NCBI GenBank assembly: GCA_963820545.1
Contig: CAWGAJ010000002.1
Span: 1,364,001-1,428,000 of the forward strand
Direction of reading: 5' to 3'
Source of the DNA: CAWGAJ01 sp963820545
GTDB lineage: Bacteria > Planctomycetota > Planctomycetia > Pirellulales > Thermoguttaceae
DNA length: 64,000 nt
Of this stretch, positions 26,382 to 36,315 are shown one piece after another. The translations under genes and the position numbers were made by a program. The notes under the pieces were generated by a model. That model ran no database searches. It was given only the letters and a program-made list of their open reading frames with translations, and was not told the DNA's origin. Positions within the stretch are counted from its first letter, which is position 1. Each line of letters opens with the position of its first letter.

Positions 26382-26705
26382 CTACTTGACCGTTGCTTGC
26401 CGGGAATTGCGATTGCGGCGCAACTTCTCCAAGGAAATCTTGTTTACTATGTCAACGCCCATCTTGTTCTCGGACTCATAAAGGTATCCATCCACGTATT
26501 CGAGGCCCTGTGAGAAACCCTCGTTCATGTACTCGAATTCAATGTTGCCCCGGGCAGTTCCGCTCTTGACGGCCTCTTCTGTGCGGACGTATATCGTTCG
26601 CCTGGAGCGCATGAAATCAGAAATCGCCAAGCAATGCCGACCGTTCCAGGGCACAATACAGCAAGCGCTGGTCCCACGAAGAGTCGTTTTAAACTCACCG
26701 AGCAC
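26382..26705 (-). CDS. hypothetical protein or gene fragment
   Basis: 107 residues from a GTG start, with protein-like sequence (CCIVPWNGRHCLAISDFMRSRRTIYVRTEEAVKSG, then NIEFEYMNEGFSQGLEYVDGYLYESENKMGVDIVN). The same frame stays open for tens of codons upstream of the GTG, so it may be the 3' part of a decayed longer gene. No recognised domain. The stretch 26191-26897 has nothing else that I trust. Confidence 0.4.
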   Translation of the reverse strand: MLGEFKTTLRGTSACCIVPWNGRHCLAISDFMRSRRTIYVRTEEAVKSGTARGNIEFEYMNEGFSQGLEYVDGYLYESENKMGVDIVNKISLEKLRRNRNSRQATVK

Positions 26706-26897
26706 CCGGACCGAGCCCGGCGCAGCCTCCGATGCGAAAGATCGCAGCCAGCGATTCCAGGCGCCGATTTGGCGTATTTTATAATGTGTTTGGCTATCTG
26801 ACCAGCACCGCTTCCCACGTCTCGCAGGCTGCGCATCCCGCGAAGATCGAAGGCAAATGGATCGGTTTCACCCACGTCTATAACAGAGACAAGAGAA

Positions 26898-29024
26898 TTA
26901 CGGCGTATCCGTAGAGTAACTATTCAGTAAGTAACGCAGCTTATCTTGCATTGGATTTGTGGACTCATCTAGATTAAGGACCTCCAAGAAATCCTCGGTT
27001 TCAATAGTCAGGGTATTGCGAAAAACACCCACAAAGGGCGCCGGCGGATTTTCGATATCGAAGATGCTATCTCCCCAATATCCTGCCGGAATGGGCAGGT
27101 TAAGCAGATGCAGCACCGAGGGGGCCACGTCGAGTTGCGAGGTGGTATCCTGGCGTCGAAAGGCCGGCAAAATCCGCGGGCTGAGCAAGGTGAAGGGGAT
27201 CCGCTCAAACGGCGAACTGCTGGTCCCGGGTAACTCCAGCATCGTTGGACTGCTTGGCCAGCAGTGGTCCGATGTAATGATCACCAGCGTGTTTTGGTCA
27301 TAAAGGCCCGCGGCCATTAACTCCGAGAGAAACAACTTGATGTCGTAATCGCTACGGAAGACCGCCTGGAGAAACGGAGCTAAATGCGGGAATTGATGAA
27401 TCCACTCCGGCGTAGGAGGATAGTCCAAGTCGGCATAGTCCTCCCGCCCGTTAGGCGTGTGTGTATCAGCGGTTTCGATCGAAAGAAATACCGGCTGATC
27501 AAAATGGGCAAGTAAATACTCCTTGGCAAGGCGGAAAAGGATGCGGTCACAGAGTCCCCAGCCCGAATTGTAGGCGGCGTCTTCCTGGCCGCGGAGCAAC
27601 TTCTCTTGACAAATAACATCCATAAAACCGGCTTGAGTTGCGTGGATTCCTTGATCGCCGAAGGACTTGGGCACCGGATTGAAGTACGCCGTGCGCCAGC
27701 CGTGACGGCGCAGTATATTCACGAACGACTGCTGATATTTTATTTCCTTTACCAAGGACCAGTTAGGATGACTGCAATAAATCGCCGCCAATGCCGGGAT
27801 CGTGGGCTGGACGGAAGTGCGATGATTTATTAACAAATTCTCCTGGAACTCAGGCGAGTCGAAAAAAGGCATCAGGGGGCCCGGCAAATCCGCATTGAAA
27901 GAGCGGAGGAAACACAAGTCGATCGACTCGGTAAGAATAAGAATGATCCGCCGAAAAGGCTTCTGGCCAAGCGGCTTGTAATGATGATTGTTTAATTGCA
28001 GATGATAAAATTCTATCGGCTCTTGAAATGCTTGCCAGTCGCGGATTTCATGATAGTTCGTTGCGTTCGGCAACAGCATGGCAATGAAATGCACAAGCGA
28101 ACCGCTTTTAATATATTCCAGATGAGAGCGATGGAAACCCAGCGGCATTCTATCGATAGCCCTGAGAGTCAGCCCCCTGGAAATCCAAAATGTGATATAC
28201 GTAACATTGATCAGCAAAAGGAGCACGATAAAAACCAAAAACCGGGCACAGCCTTTCCAAGTTATTTTTTGCACCTGCTTTGCCGCTAGAAACCCAGTCA
28301 AGAGACAAAGCGCCACGCAAAAAACTAAATAGATCAGCACGTTGGTGCTGATGAATCTTCTTATGCTGAATTCGGCCGCCAGGTTAAGATATCTGAATTC
28401 AAAGCGAGTATTGCCGTAATAGTACATAATCGTCTCGATGGGAATCAGGATCGCCCAAGGCAAGGCGGCTATTACAGATGCATACTTCCAGCGGATTAAT
28501 TTCATAAGCACAGCGGCCAACAGTAAAAACAACAAGGCCGTCACCACGGCACTTTTCAAGAATGATGCAATCGTCATCATCTCCATCAACGGAACTTCAT
28601 GCCGTTCGCAAGCCATGATCCAGTAGGTACCCAGGACAATTACGAGAGGACAGACGGCAACGATCAGGCGAGGGTCGGGCCGGACGAATAAAAAACGACC
28701 TACCCTCGTTTGTAGCAGGAATTCTATGCCGGCGAGCACCCAGCGGTGAAAAACAAGCATCAAGCCCGCCAGGAAAGCGACTGCCTGATATTGGTGCAAT
28801 ATCTGCACTTGGCGTTCGATAAACACCGGATCTCCAGATGTGTAGATATTGAGAAACCTTGGCGCGAGCCACTGATTCACAAGCAAACTTATGACAATCA
28901 GTGCGCCGCCCAAGCCCCATAAAAAAAACCGCAGCCATCTCCACTGGAATAGGTTTCCCACTGTGAAAAAAGAGGGCCGATTAGCTTGCTCTAGGCCGCT
29001 TTCTGAGGGAAGGTGATTTGACAT
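26898..29024 (-). CDS. membrane sulfatase / LTA synthase-like phosphotransferase
   Basis: 708 residues. About seven N-terminal membrane helices (first near 33-51, then through residue 290) precede an extracytoplasmic alkaline-phosphatase-fold domain. That domain shows ILILTESID near 362 (metal Glu), HRTSVQPTIPALAAIYCS with the likely nucleophile Thr, SIETADTHTPNG, and LVIITSDHCWPS (metal Asp-His). This is the arrangement of LtaS, OpgB and EptA-like enzymes, which move phosphoglycerol or phosphoethanolamine groups onto envelope polymers. The exact donor and acceptor are not readable here. It lies 47 bases from the upstream rpiB; co-transcription is possible. Confidence 0.8.
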   Translation of the reverse strand: MSNHLPSESGLEQANRPSFFTVGNLFQWRWLRFFLWGLGGALIVISLLVNQWLAPRFLNIYTSGDPVFIERQVQILHQYQAVAFLAGLMLVFHRWVLAGIEFLLQTRVGRFLFVRPDPRLIVAVCPLVIVLGTYWIMACERHEVPLMEMMTIASFLKSAVVTALLFLLLAAVLMKLIRWKYASVIAALPWAILIPIETIMYYYGNTRFEFRYLNLAAEFSIRRFISTNVLIYLVFCVALCLLTGFLAAKQVQKITWKGCARFLVFIVLLLLINVTYITFWISRGLTLRAIDRMPLGFHRSHLEYIKSGSLVHFIAMLLPNATNYHEIRDWQAFQEPIEFYHLQLNNHHYKPLGQKPFRRIILILTESIDLCFLRSFNADLPGPLMPFFDSPEFQENLLINHRTSVQPTIPALAAIYCSHPNWSLVKEIKYQQSFVNILRRHGWRTAYFNPVPKSFGDQGIHATQAGFMDVICQEKLLRGQEDAAYNSGWGLCDRILFRLAKEYLLAHFDQPVFLSIETADTHTPNGREDYADLDYPPTPEWIHQFPHLAPFLQAVFRSDYDIKLFLSELMAAGLYDQNTLVIITSDHCWPSSPTMLELPGTSSSPFERIPFTLLSPRILPAFRRQDTTSQLDVAPSVLHLLNLPIPAGYWGDSIFDIENPPAPFVGVFRNTLTIETEDFLEVLNLDESTNPMQDKLRYLLNSYSTDTP

Positions 29025-29071
29025 TAGCTATCTCACGGTTGAGAATCAATAAAGTTGAAAAATGCTGTGAC

Positions 29072-29548
29072 TTATGGATGTTGCTGTTTTTCCAGCAATT
29101 CCTGCTTCACGCGATGTTCCAGGTCAATGATTTTTTGGATGCGCCGGGCGTGCCGTCCGCCATCGAAAGGCGTGGAGAGCCAGAGTTCGATCATGCGGTC
29201 GACAAGCCTCTCTCCCAGTAAATCGGCCGAGAGGCAGAGCACGTTCGAGTCGTTATGGCGGCGGCTTAGTTCCGCCGTGATATCATCATGGCAAGGGGCG
29301 GCCCGCACGCCGGCAAACTTGTTGGCGGCAATGCACATGCCCAAGCCGGTGCCGCATACTAAAATGCCTCGTTCCACTTCACCGCGGCTCACCTTGACCG
29401 CCACTTGCGCTGCGATGTCGGGATAATCCACGGCCTCGGGCGTGTATGTGCCCAGATCCTCCACTTCATGGCCGAGACGCCGCAACAATTCGCTCACTTT
29501 TGTGCGAAGAGAAAAACCGCGATGATCGGTGCCCAGGGCAATGCGCAT
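29072..29548 (-). CDS. rpiB: ribose-5-phosphate isomerase B
   Basis: 158 residues. MRIALGTDHRGF, EDLGTYTPEAVDYPDIA, GILVCGTGLGMCIAANKFAGVRAA (active-site Cys and anion loop) and HNDSNVLCLSADLLG are diagnostic for RpiB/LacAB. It interconverts ribose-5-phosphate and ribulose-5-phosphate. The C-terminus is slightly longer than usual (RRIQKIIDLEHRVKQELLEKQQHP). It starts one base after the stop of the Sua5-phosphatase gene, so the two are coupled, echoing the ywlC-ywlE-ywlF order of Bacillus. Confidence 0.94.
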   Translation of the reverse strand: MRIALGTDHRGFSLRTKVSELLRRLGHEVEDLGTYTPEAVDYPDIAAQVAVKVSRGEVERGILVCGTGLGMCIAANKFAGVRAAPCHDDITAELSRRHNDSNVLCLSADLLGERLVDRMIELWLSTPFDGGRHARRIQKIIDLEHRVKQELLEKQQHP

Positions 29549-29549
29549 C

Positions 29550-30671
29550 TTATAACTCCAATTCCGCTACTCGTGCGGATAATTCCTCACGGATCTGTGC
29601 TAGACATTGTTCGTATCGCTCCAAGGGGCCGCCAATCGGATCGGAAATGTCCGCACCGTCGCGGCAAAGCAGACGCGCACGAGTCGCGGCCGACGGCCAT
29701 TGCGCCAATATTGCCTCGCGATGCGAGCGGGTCATGGAAAAGATCAAATCGGCATGGCGGACCAGCGACTCGGTCAGCGGTTGAGTTTCGTGATTGCCCA
29801 GATCCAACCCGATCTGCTCCACTGTTTCCCTCGCCTCGTGAGTCGCACGACCGCCGATCATGGCCGCAATCCCCGCCGAGATTACCACCACGCCCCGGTC
29901 CTCCAACTCTTCAATTTTGCATCCCAGCCGTTTGGCGATCATCTCCCGGCAGATGACCTCGGCCATGGGGCTGCGGCAGGTATTGCCCGTGCAGACAAAA
30001 AGCAACATCAAACTGGAGAGCCTTTGCAACGTACGCTGCGGCACCACGCCGGGACGCAATACTTCGAAATGCTTGCCTTGTACTCGCACCACCGATGAAG
30101 GCTGCCCAAAGCGGCATCGTCCGTCGTCCAAGACCAAATCCAATTCGTCGCCCATGTTCTCCAGCACCTCGTTGGCGGTAGTGGCCTCGGGCCGGCCAGT
30201 ACGATTGGCGCTGGAAAGCGCGAGCGGTCCGGCCAGCATGCGCATTACGTCCAGAATCACCTTATGACCTGGCACGCGCAAACCAATGGCGTTTTCCGGC
30301 GACACCGCCTTTTGCACCAAGGGAGGCAGGCGGCGCACAAGACTCTCCGGATGAGAATCATCCACCACCAGGGTTATCGGCCCCGGCCAACAACGCCGGG
30401 CAAGTCGCTGGGCCAAAGGGCACATGTCCGGGGCATAGTCCAAGGCTTCATCGGCGCTTTTGATCGCCAGCGTAAGCGGCTTGTTATTCGAGCGGCCCTT
30501 TACTTTGATCATCCGTGCCACGGCGCATTCGTCCAGCGCGCTAGCAGCCACCCCGTACACCGTTTCAGTGGGAAAGGCAACTAATCCTCCCTCAGCCAAT
30601 GTCTGCACGGCCCGATGAACCACATCGCGCCAATCATCAGCGCTACGTACGTCGATCACCACCGGAGGCAT
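29550..30671 (-). CDS. fusion of threonylcarbamoyl-AMP synthase (Sua5/YrdC) and low-molecular-weight protein phosphatase
   Basis: 373 residues. Residues about 10-215 form the Sua5/YrdC/TsaC domain (GGLVAFPTETVYGVAASA, KGRSNNKPL, LSSANRTG) that makes threonylcarbamoyl-AMP for tRNA t6A. Residues about 222-373 form a low-molecular-weight phosphatase, with P-loop CTGNTCRSPMAE (Cys227, Arg233) and a C-terminal DPIGGP general-acid loop. Thr231 sits where the Bacillus arginine phosphatase YwlE has its specificity Thr, while tyrosine phosphatases usually have Ile or Leu. In Bacillus the two domains are separate neighbours (ywlC, ywlE) next to rpiB; here they are fused and again beside rpiB. No McsB-like arginine kinase is in the window. 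Confidence 0.9.
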   Translation of the reverse strand: MPPVVIDVRSADDWRDVVHRAVQTLAEGGLVAFPTETVYGVAASALDECAVARMIKVKGRSNNKPLTLAIKSADEALDYAPDMCPLAQRLARRCWPGPITLVVDDSHPESLVRRLPPLVQKAVSPENAIGLRVPGHKVILDVMRMLAGPLALSSANRTGRPEATTANEVLENMGDELDLVLDDGRCRFGQPSSVVRVQGKHFEVLRPGVVPQRTLQRLSSLMLLFVCTGNTCRSPMAEVICREMIAKRLGCKIEELEDRGVVVISAGIAAMIGGRATHEARETVEQIGLDLGNHETQPLTESLVRHADLIFSMTRSHREAILAQWPSAATRARLLCRDGADISDPIGGPLERYEQCLAQIREELSARVAELEL

Positions 30672-30796
30672 GATTTCGCCTGATTGTTATCTCCTGTTTG
30701 ATCTAAACACTTTAATATATCATAAGTTGCGATTAATCGTCAATCTTTTTCTCCTTAGGGCAAAATCCCCACAAAAAACCGATCATTACGGCCCGG

Positions 30797-33310
30797 TCAT
30801 TCATACTGCAGTGCAATCAGCAGATTCAGTCGGGCAGCGCGTTCGGCGGGAATCCAGGCAGTGAAAAGAATGATAAGCATCCCGGTGGTAAAGCACACCA
30901 GCAAAAGTGAGGGGTGTATGACGAAATCCACCGCATAGCCGAACAGCGGAATGGAACTGAGATTAATGACGTACGAACCGATCAATCCGCCCACGGTTCC
31001 GGTCACTAATCCGATAAAACCAATAATCGCAGCCTGGGCGAGTATCGTCTTGCGCACCTGGCGGCGCGTCATGGCCACCACGCGCAACAAGGCCAGTTCC
31101 CTGGTCTGTTCGAGCACGTTCATGGTCAACGTATTGGCCATGCCGAAAGCGCCCACGATGAATCCCATCGCCATCACTCCCCAGAGGCTGCCAATCACAC
31201 CGTTTAACTTCCAATCCAATTTTTGCCGCAAATCGGCGAAAGAGTGCAGAATCAGCCCCTGTTCGTTGCAGAATTGCTTCAGTTCCGTTTCCACCGACTT
31301 TAGTTTATTCGGATCAGTGCTTACTACAAAAGTATCGACTCCTGCCACACCCATCAATTGTTTGGCCGGCCGGCCTTCCATGTACATGACCATGCCCCCG
31401 GCTAAATATACAGTGGCTGTTCCGGCGATGCGGACGTTTTTCATGCCCGCGGGGGTTTTTATGCTCATTTCATCGCCCATCTTCTTGCCGGCGCGATTGG
31501 CCAGTACCGTACCAATGACAACTTCACCCTGCGCCAGCTGGCAACGTACGTCCGCCTGCTTGCCTTCTTTGAGAATCAAAGGCAACTCATTATTATTGGT
31601 AAAATCCCGGATGACAACGACTATCTGCCGACCTTCCGCTTGCGTGCTGATTACGCGGATCCCGTCGAGATTTTCCACGCCGTTGATTTTATTAATGTCA
31701 TTTGCCAGCGATTCGGGTATTTGCACCGCGGAGCCCGCGGCCATCTCGGAAGTTGTGGCGCGGACGAAAAAATCGCCCATCATGGTCTTGTCATACCAAG
31801 TCCGCACGTCGTTGATATTGTTGATAATCGTGATTCCCAAACTAACCGCCGTACTCACGGCGACGTACAAAATTCCTATGGTCAACGTGGTGCGGGCGCG
31901 GCGGCGGAGAATCTGCCGGCCGGCCAATTGTCCTTCCACGCCGAGCAAAGGATAAAGCACTGCTGCCGTGAATCGCGATAAATGTCTGAGCACGATGGGA
32001 ACCAACATTACAAAAGCCGCTGTAAAAATCACGCCGAACAACGGTAATAACCTTAACGGCAACCAGCCCGCAATACTTGCCGCCAACAACGAGCCCGTGG
32101 TGACGAACACGATCACAGCCGCGATCATGAACGAGAGGGGAATCCGTCGGTTGTGTTCCGTGACGATGGGCCGCATCCCTTCCAGGGGCGTGATCTTGCC
32201 GGCGAGATGGGCCGGAACAAAAACCCCCAACAGCGAAAATGCCGGTCCCAAGATGCCGGCGATAATAAAGGGTTCGGGCGTTATCACCAGCGGCGGCATG
32301 GAGTTGGCATAGACCTTCATCATGCCCGTCGTGAGCAGGTATGCTCCGCCAACTCCGGCGAGGCTGCCCAGAATTGTCCCGATGATTCCCATCATAAAAC
32401 CTTCCATCAGCAGCATGCGCATGATTTGCTTGCGCGTGGTGCCGATGGCGCGGAGGATGGAAAACTGCCGGCGCCGTTCGCTCACGTTCATCAAAAACGT
32501 ATTGAAAATCATGAAAATCGCCAACACAATGTTCAGGGCAAAGATAAAGGCCAAACCTTGCTCGGCGCTTTTGAGCGATTCTTTCGTCAATTGCATGCGC
32601 ATCGCGGGCGTGCGGAGCTTCAAGTTGGCAGGCAGCAGCGCGGTCAACTCCGCTTGGATTTGACTTTCATCCGCGCCTTCCTCCAGCACGACGCTGGCCT
32701 TGTTGATACTCTGCGATCTGGCGTAATAATTCTGCGCGGTTTCCAAAGGCAGGAATACCAGGCCGCCTTGATTGAATGTCGACGTGCCACGCGGCGCCAG
32801 CAATCCCACGACGGTAAACGACTTCACCGTGCCGTTGCCCACGATCAGTTTGATCTCGTCGCCCACTTTCACGCCCAGAGCCTTGGCAAACCCCAGTTCC
32901 ATCATCGCTTCTTCCTCCTCACGGAAGAAGCCGCCTCCGCTGAGTTCATAATCTCGTATTGCCTCGTCTTTAGTGGGATCAATACCCATCACCATCGTGA
33001 GAATGCGGTTTTTATTGAAAGATAGTCGCGTTGTCTTCTGGATGCTCGGCAATACCGCCTTCACTCCAGGGACTTGTTCCAGCGTTTTCACTATGCCGTC
33101 GGAAAAATACTTGTCCTGTTCGGCTACCACCTCCAACGATGCCCGGCCGCTTATGCTCTCGTACATCTCCTTGTACGCTTGGTGTGTGGTGTTTGTCGAT
33201 ACCGTGACCGCCACCACCGCCGTCACGCCAATGACGATGCTCAACAACGTCAGCGTCGCCCGGCCCGGACGGCTCTTGATCTCACGGAATGTGAATTTCC
33301 AGAGGACCAT
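30797..33310 (-). CDS. ABC transporter permease, double FtsX domain
   Basis: 837 residues. The N-terminal helix is followed by a periplasmic MacB-type domain (about 45-235), three helices of the first FtsX domain (about 255-375), a central pair of helices (about 395-445), a second periplasmic domain (about 500-690) and a final FtsX trio (about 715-830) ending LNLLIALQYE. The signature FSILRAIGTTRKQIMRMLLMEG occurs in the first and LALLRVVAMTRRQVRKTILAQA in the second. This is the layout of DevC/LolC-like or YbbP-like permeases that move lipids, peptides or lipoproteins by a non-canonical mechanism. It pairs with the ATPase at 33420, 109 bases upstream. Confidence 0.88.
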   Translation of the reverse strand: MVLWKFTFREIKSRPGRATLTLLSIVIGVTAVVAVTVSTNTTHQAYKEMYESISGRASLEVVAEQDKYFSDGIVKTLEQVPGVKAVLPSIQKTTRLSFNKNRILTMVMGIDPTKDEAIRDYELSGGGFFREEEEAMMELGFAKALGVKVGDEIKLIVGNGTVKSFTVVGLLAPRGTSTFNQGGLVFLPLETAQNYYARSQSINKASVVLEEGADESQIQAELTALLPANLKLRTPAMRMQLTKESLKSAEQGLAFIFALNIVLAIFMIFNTFLMNVSERRRQFSILRAIGTTRKQIMRMLLMEGFMMGIIGTILGSLAGVGGAYLLTTGMMKVYANSMPPLVITPEPFIIAGILGPAFSLLGVFVPAHLAGKITPLEGMRPIVTEHNRRIPLSFMIAAVIVFVTTGSLLAASIAGWLPLRLLPLFGVIFTAAFVMLVPIVLRHLSRFTAAVLYPLLGVEGQLAGRQILRRRARTTLTIGILYVAVSTAVSLGITIINNINDVRTWYDKTMMGDFFVRATTSEMAAGSAVQIPESLANDINKINGVENLDGIRVISTQAEGRQIVVVIRDFTNNNELPLILKEGKQADVRCQLAQGEVVIGTVLANRAGKKMGDEMSIKTPAGMKNVRIAGTATVYLAGGMVMYMEGRPAKQLMGVAGVDTFVVSTDPNKLKSVETELKQFCNEQGLILHSFADLRQKLDWKLNGVIGSLWGVMAMGFIVGAFGMANTLTMNVLEQTRELALLRVVAMTRRQVRKTILAQAAIIGFIGLVTGTVGGLIGSYVINLSSIPLFGYAVDFVIHPSLLLVCFTTGMLIILFTAWIPAERAARLNLLIALQYE

Positions 33311-33419
33311 TTTTTGTTAGTGGTAGCTGCTGGATGGTGGGAGCTGGAAAGGATTGCCAAGAGGGATATTAAAACGACGGCCTCTCTTGCCGTCGCGGCA
33401 ATTTACAACGTCTACATCC

Positions 33420-34208
33420 TTACAGCATTCTCTTAAATAAGCACGTTCGCCCCGCCGGTTTGGCGGGCAATGTTTTAGCGTCCTTCAGGGGCAGAACGTC
33501 TTTGATCAAAGGACGTTCCTTGGTCATCTGACCGTCTTTCTCTATCAAGCCGTCGCGCAACCGGATCACCCGGTCCGCGTGCCTTGCGACCTCGCTATCG
33601 TGAGTAACTATCACGATGGTCTGTTTGTGTTCGTTGGCCAGCCGACGTAACAAAGCCGTCACCTGTCGGCCGTTGACACTGTCGAGATTGCCGGTAGGTT
33701 CGTCGGCCAACAACAATGCAGGTTCCATGACTAGTGCCCGGCCAACGGCCACGCGCTGCTGCTCACCCCCCGATAATGTGCTGGGAATGTGGTTTCGCCG
33801 GTTTGCCATTCCCACCATTATCAGCATCTCCAAGGCGCGGCGTCGGGCTTCGCCGGAAGCGACTCCGGTCAATTCCAGGGGCAAGGCAATGTTTTCTTCC
33901 GCACTAAATGTCGGTAATAAATTAAACGACTGGAAAATAAAGCCCATTCGCTCTCGGCGAAGTATCGTCCGCTCGTCGTCGTTCAACAAAGCCAGATCCA
34001 CGCCTTCCAACATTACTTGCCCGCTGGTGGGCACTTCCACCCCACCTAGAATGTGCAGCAAGGTGCTCTTGCCCGAGCCCGATGGACCCATAATCGCCAG
34101 AAGCTCGCCCTTTTGCACGTGCAAATCCACGCCTCTTAAGGCATGAACGCAAACCTCTTCTATGCTGCCGTAGGACTTGGTCAAGCCCCGAGTCTCAATA
34201 ACGTACAT
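33420..34208 (-). CDS. ABC transporter ATP-binding protein (LolD/MacB type)
   Basis: About 262 residues. Walker A GPSGSGKST, Q-loop FIFQSFNLLPTFSAEEN, signature LSGGEQQRVAVGRAL, Walker B LLLADEPTGNLD, H-loop VTHD. The PTGNLDS form and the FNLLP Q-loop put it in the LolD/MacB/FtsE class that partners FtsX-type permeases. ATG 34208 is taken instead of the in-frame TTG at 34211. The C-terminal 35 residues after IEKDGQ are an unusual extension (TKERPLIKDVLPLKDAKTLPAKP). First gene of the two-gene operon with the permease. Confidence 0.92.
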   Translation of the reverse strand: MYVIETRGLTKSYGSIEEVCVHALRGVDLHVQKGELLAIMGPSGSGKSTLLHILGGVEVPTSGQVMLEGVDLALLNDDERTILRRERMGFIFQSFNLLPTFSAEENIALPLELTGVASGEARRRALEMLIMVGMANRRNHIPSTLSGGEQQRVAVGRALVMEPALLLADEPTGNLDSVNGRQVTALLRRLANEHKQTIVIVTHDSEVARHADRVIRLRDGLIEKDGQMTKERPLIKDVLPLKDAKTLPAKPAGRTCLFKRML

Positions 34209-34211
34209 CAA

Positions 34212-34972
34212 AATTCTCCATTCTAGGCGGCTGAAATTAAATCTATTCCAGCGGCGCTAGCAACGATAGCGTCAGACTACAGGCACTTATTGTCACTTTT
34301 CCACGGCTGAATCCAAGTGCAACGATTTACATAAAGTCTTCATCGGCTCCCTGCAACATCATCCCATAAAGAGTCCTGGATTATCAATAGGTCGGCCACT
34401 ATTTCATTTTTAACATGATAACCCGATAGCCAACTCTTGGCAAGCTTACATAAATGTACAAATAGGAAACCTGGGATGCGTGGATAATTAAATGCGACTT
34501 TTCGTAATGGTTGCCTATTAATGTTACAAATAACAACTATTAATCAGCTGTGCAAGTTGGTCTCGTATAATTCCAATCTTCATGTTTCAGACTTGTTACC
34601 AAAATGCTGCGACACTTACTCAACCTCGGATTATTATGACAACAAGTGGTGCGTCACGTGAAAAAAAAGTTGGTTGGTTGACATCTCATAAATTTATTAG
34701 CGTTAAAAATACCCAACTCGTACTTGGATATTTAATTATACTTTTGCTGCCTACTACCCCTTTTGGTAGGTGACTCCCATTTGTCCGAATAGTCCTACCC
34801 AAGCTTTTCAGAATCAACTTGTCCCCCCTCTTAGGTATATAAAAATCTTATAGACTCAGCAAATCAGTGCAAAGTAACTGATAAAGTTTGCCGATTATTT
34901 CGACAGCTAAAAATAAGTGGACTTTGAGGATTATGCGCCAGACCGGGCAATTTACCTAGTTTCACAAACAGC
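34212..34972. other. AT-rich gene-free stretch
   Basis: About 760 bases between the divergent ABC ATPase and polysaccharide export genes, with many stops in all frames and low GC. A 63-codon plus frame at 34582-34773 has no support. It probably carries promoters for both sides, but I find no clear -35/-10 pair. Confidence 0.4.
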
Positions 34973-34999
34973 GTAGGACGGCTTTCAAAGTCATCTTAC
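34973..34999. repeat. GTAGGACG palindrome, copy 1
   Basis: Imperfect arms gtaggacggcttt / aaagtcatcttac (27 bases). One of five such elements in the window (others at 35144, 46058, 46477 and 50833). Confidence 0.7.
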
Positions 35000-35143
35000 A
35001 AACCCATGGATAAAGCCTTACTCCGCCGGGTGCCACGGGCTGCTTGTCAGCCAGTGCCAGGAAGACAAAACGCTGGGTGCCGCGGGTACCTTGCCCGGGT
35101 CACAAAAGGACCACTGGCGAGACGCCAGCGCCACCCAACCCCT

Positions 35144-35170
35144 GTAGGACGAATTTCAAATTCGTCCTAC
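35144..35170. repeat. GTAGGACG palindrome, copy 2
   Basis: Perfect arms gtaggacgaattt / aaattcgtcctac with a one-base centre. It lies just before the lipoprotein start at 35183 and follows a GC-rich repeat block (35030-35140) with ctgggtgcc and gccagcgccaccca units. Confidence 0.8.
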
Positions 35171-35182
35171 TTGCGCTGGGCA

Positions 35183-36218
35183 ATGTTGGTTTTGCTGGTC
35201 GCCGGACTGGGCGTGGGGCTTGCCGGCTGTCGGCCGTTCGACCATTTCAGCCAGTCGCTCCAGGCGCCCGTGCCCCAGACCCTGGAGCCGCCGCGGGAAA
35301 AATCCATGGTCTCCCTGCCCGCCTATTGCGTGGAGCCGCCCGACATCTTGCAGATCGAGATGCTCAAGATGGTGCCTTTGCCGCCCTATCGCATCGAGGT
35401 CTACGACGTGTTGCAGATCCGCGCCGTGGGCACGCTTTTGGACCAGCCCATTGAGGGTCCTTACCTGGTGGAAGGCGAGGGCACGGTGAATCTCGGCCCG
35501 GCCTACGGCCCGATCCGCGTGGGTGGCATGACCATCGAAGAGGCCACCCGCGCCATTACCCAGCAATTGTCGCAGATCCTCCGCGCCGGAGATCTCGGTG
35601 CAGTTGTTGCGTACGGCGGGCACGCAGCAGGTCAGCGGCCAGTATTTGGTGGGCCCGGACGGCACGATCAATCTGCGGACTTACGGCGTGGTGCACGTGG
35701 CGGGAAAGACGGTCACGGAGATCAAGATCGCCTTGCAGCAGCATTTAGCGCAGTTTTTCGATTCCCCGGAACTATCGGTGGACGTGCTGGGCTACAACAG
35801 CAAGGTGTTTTACGTGATCACCGACGGGGCGGGCCTGGGCGACAACGTGCGGCGGATTCCCATTACCGGCAACGAAACCGTGTTGGACGCCATTGCCACG
35901 GTGGGGGGCCTCTCGCAGTTGTCCAGTAAAGAGGTGTGGGTGGCCCGGCCGGCGCCGGGCGGGTTCGGCTGCGAGCAGATCCTCCCGGTCGATTACGCGG
36001 CCATCACCCGCGGCGGTTCCGCCACCACCAACTACCAATTGCTGCCCGGCGATCGGGTGTTCGTCGCCGAAGACAACCTCATCGGGTTTAACAACTTCAT
36101 TAACAAGGTCACCGCGCCCGTGGAACGGCTGCTGGGCATCTCCTCGCTGGGCGGCTCCACCGTGCGGAGCTTCCAAACCATGGGCCGAGGCTACAACCTG
36201 GGACGGACGGGATTCTAA
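35183..36218 (+). CDS. polysaccharide export lipoprotein (Wza-like), one frameshift
   Basis: About 345 residues after repair. A lipoprotein signal peptide (MLVLLVAGLGVGLAGC) precedes a polysaccharide-export/SLBB region: PPDILQIEMLKM, YRIEVYDVLQIRAVGT, PYLVEGEGTVNLGPAYGPIRVGG and YLVGPDGTINLRTYGVVHVAGKT, then DGAGLGDNVRRIPITGNETVLDAIATVGGL. The frame breaks near 35590, where CGCGCCGGAG needs one more C to read RAPEISVQLLRTAG. It would form or gate the outer-membrane channel for exopolysaccharide; no glycosyltransferases or Wzc partner lie nearby. The longer frame from 35006 is made of repeat DNA and is not favoured. Confidence 0.82.
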
Positions 36219-36315
36219 TAGCATAGGAGTGTAAACCGTGAGTAGCAAAAAGTATTATTGGAAAATAACCTTCATTGCCAAACCAATGTCGGCATAAGTA
36301 AAAGGAAAGGAAGCC

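Noticed and set aside
26732..26914. 60-residue plus frame reading YNVFGYLTSTASHVSQAAHP
   Set aside because: Protein-like for a short stretch, but overlaps another candidate on the minus strand. Neither can be favoured enough to call both.
34582..34773. 63-residue plus frame in an AT-rich gap
   Set aside because: No ribosome site, no recognisable features, and flanked by stop-rich DNA.
35006..35182. N-terminal 59 residues of the longer polysaccharide export frame
   Set aside because: Encoded by dispersed repeats and placed before a complete lipoprotein signal peptide; ATG 35183 is a better start.
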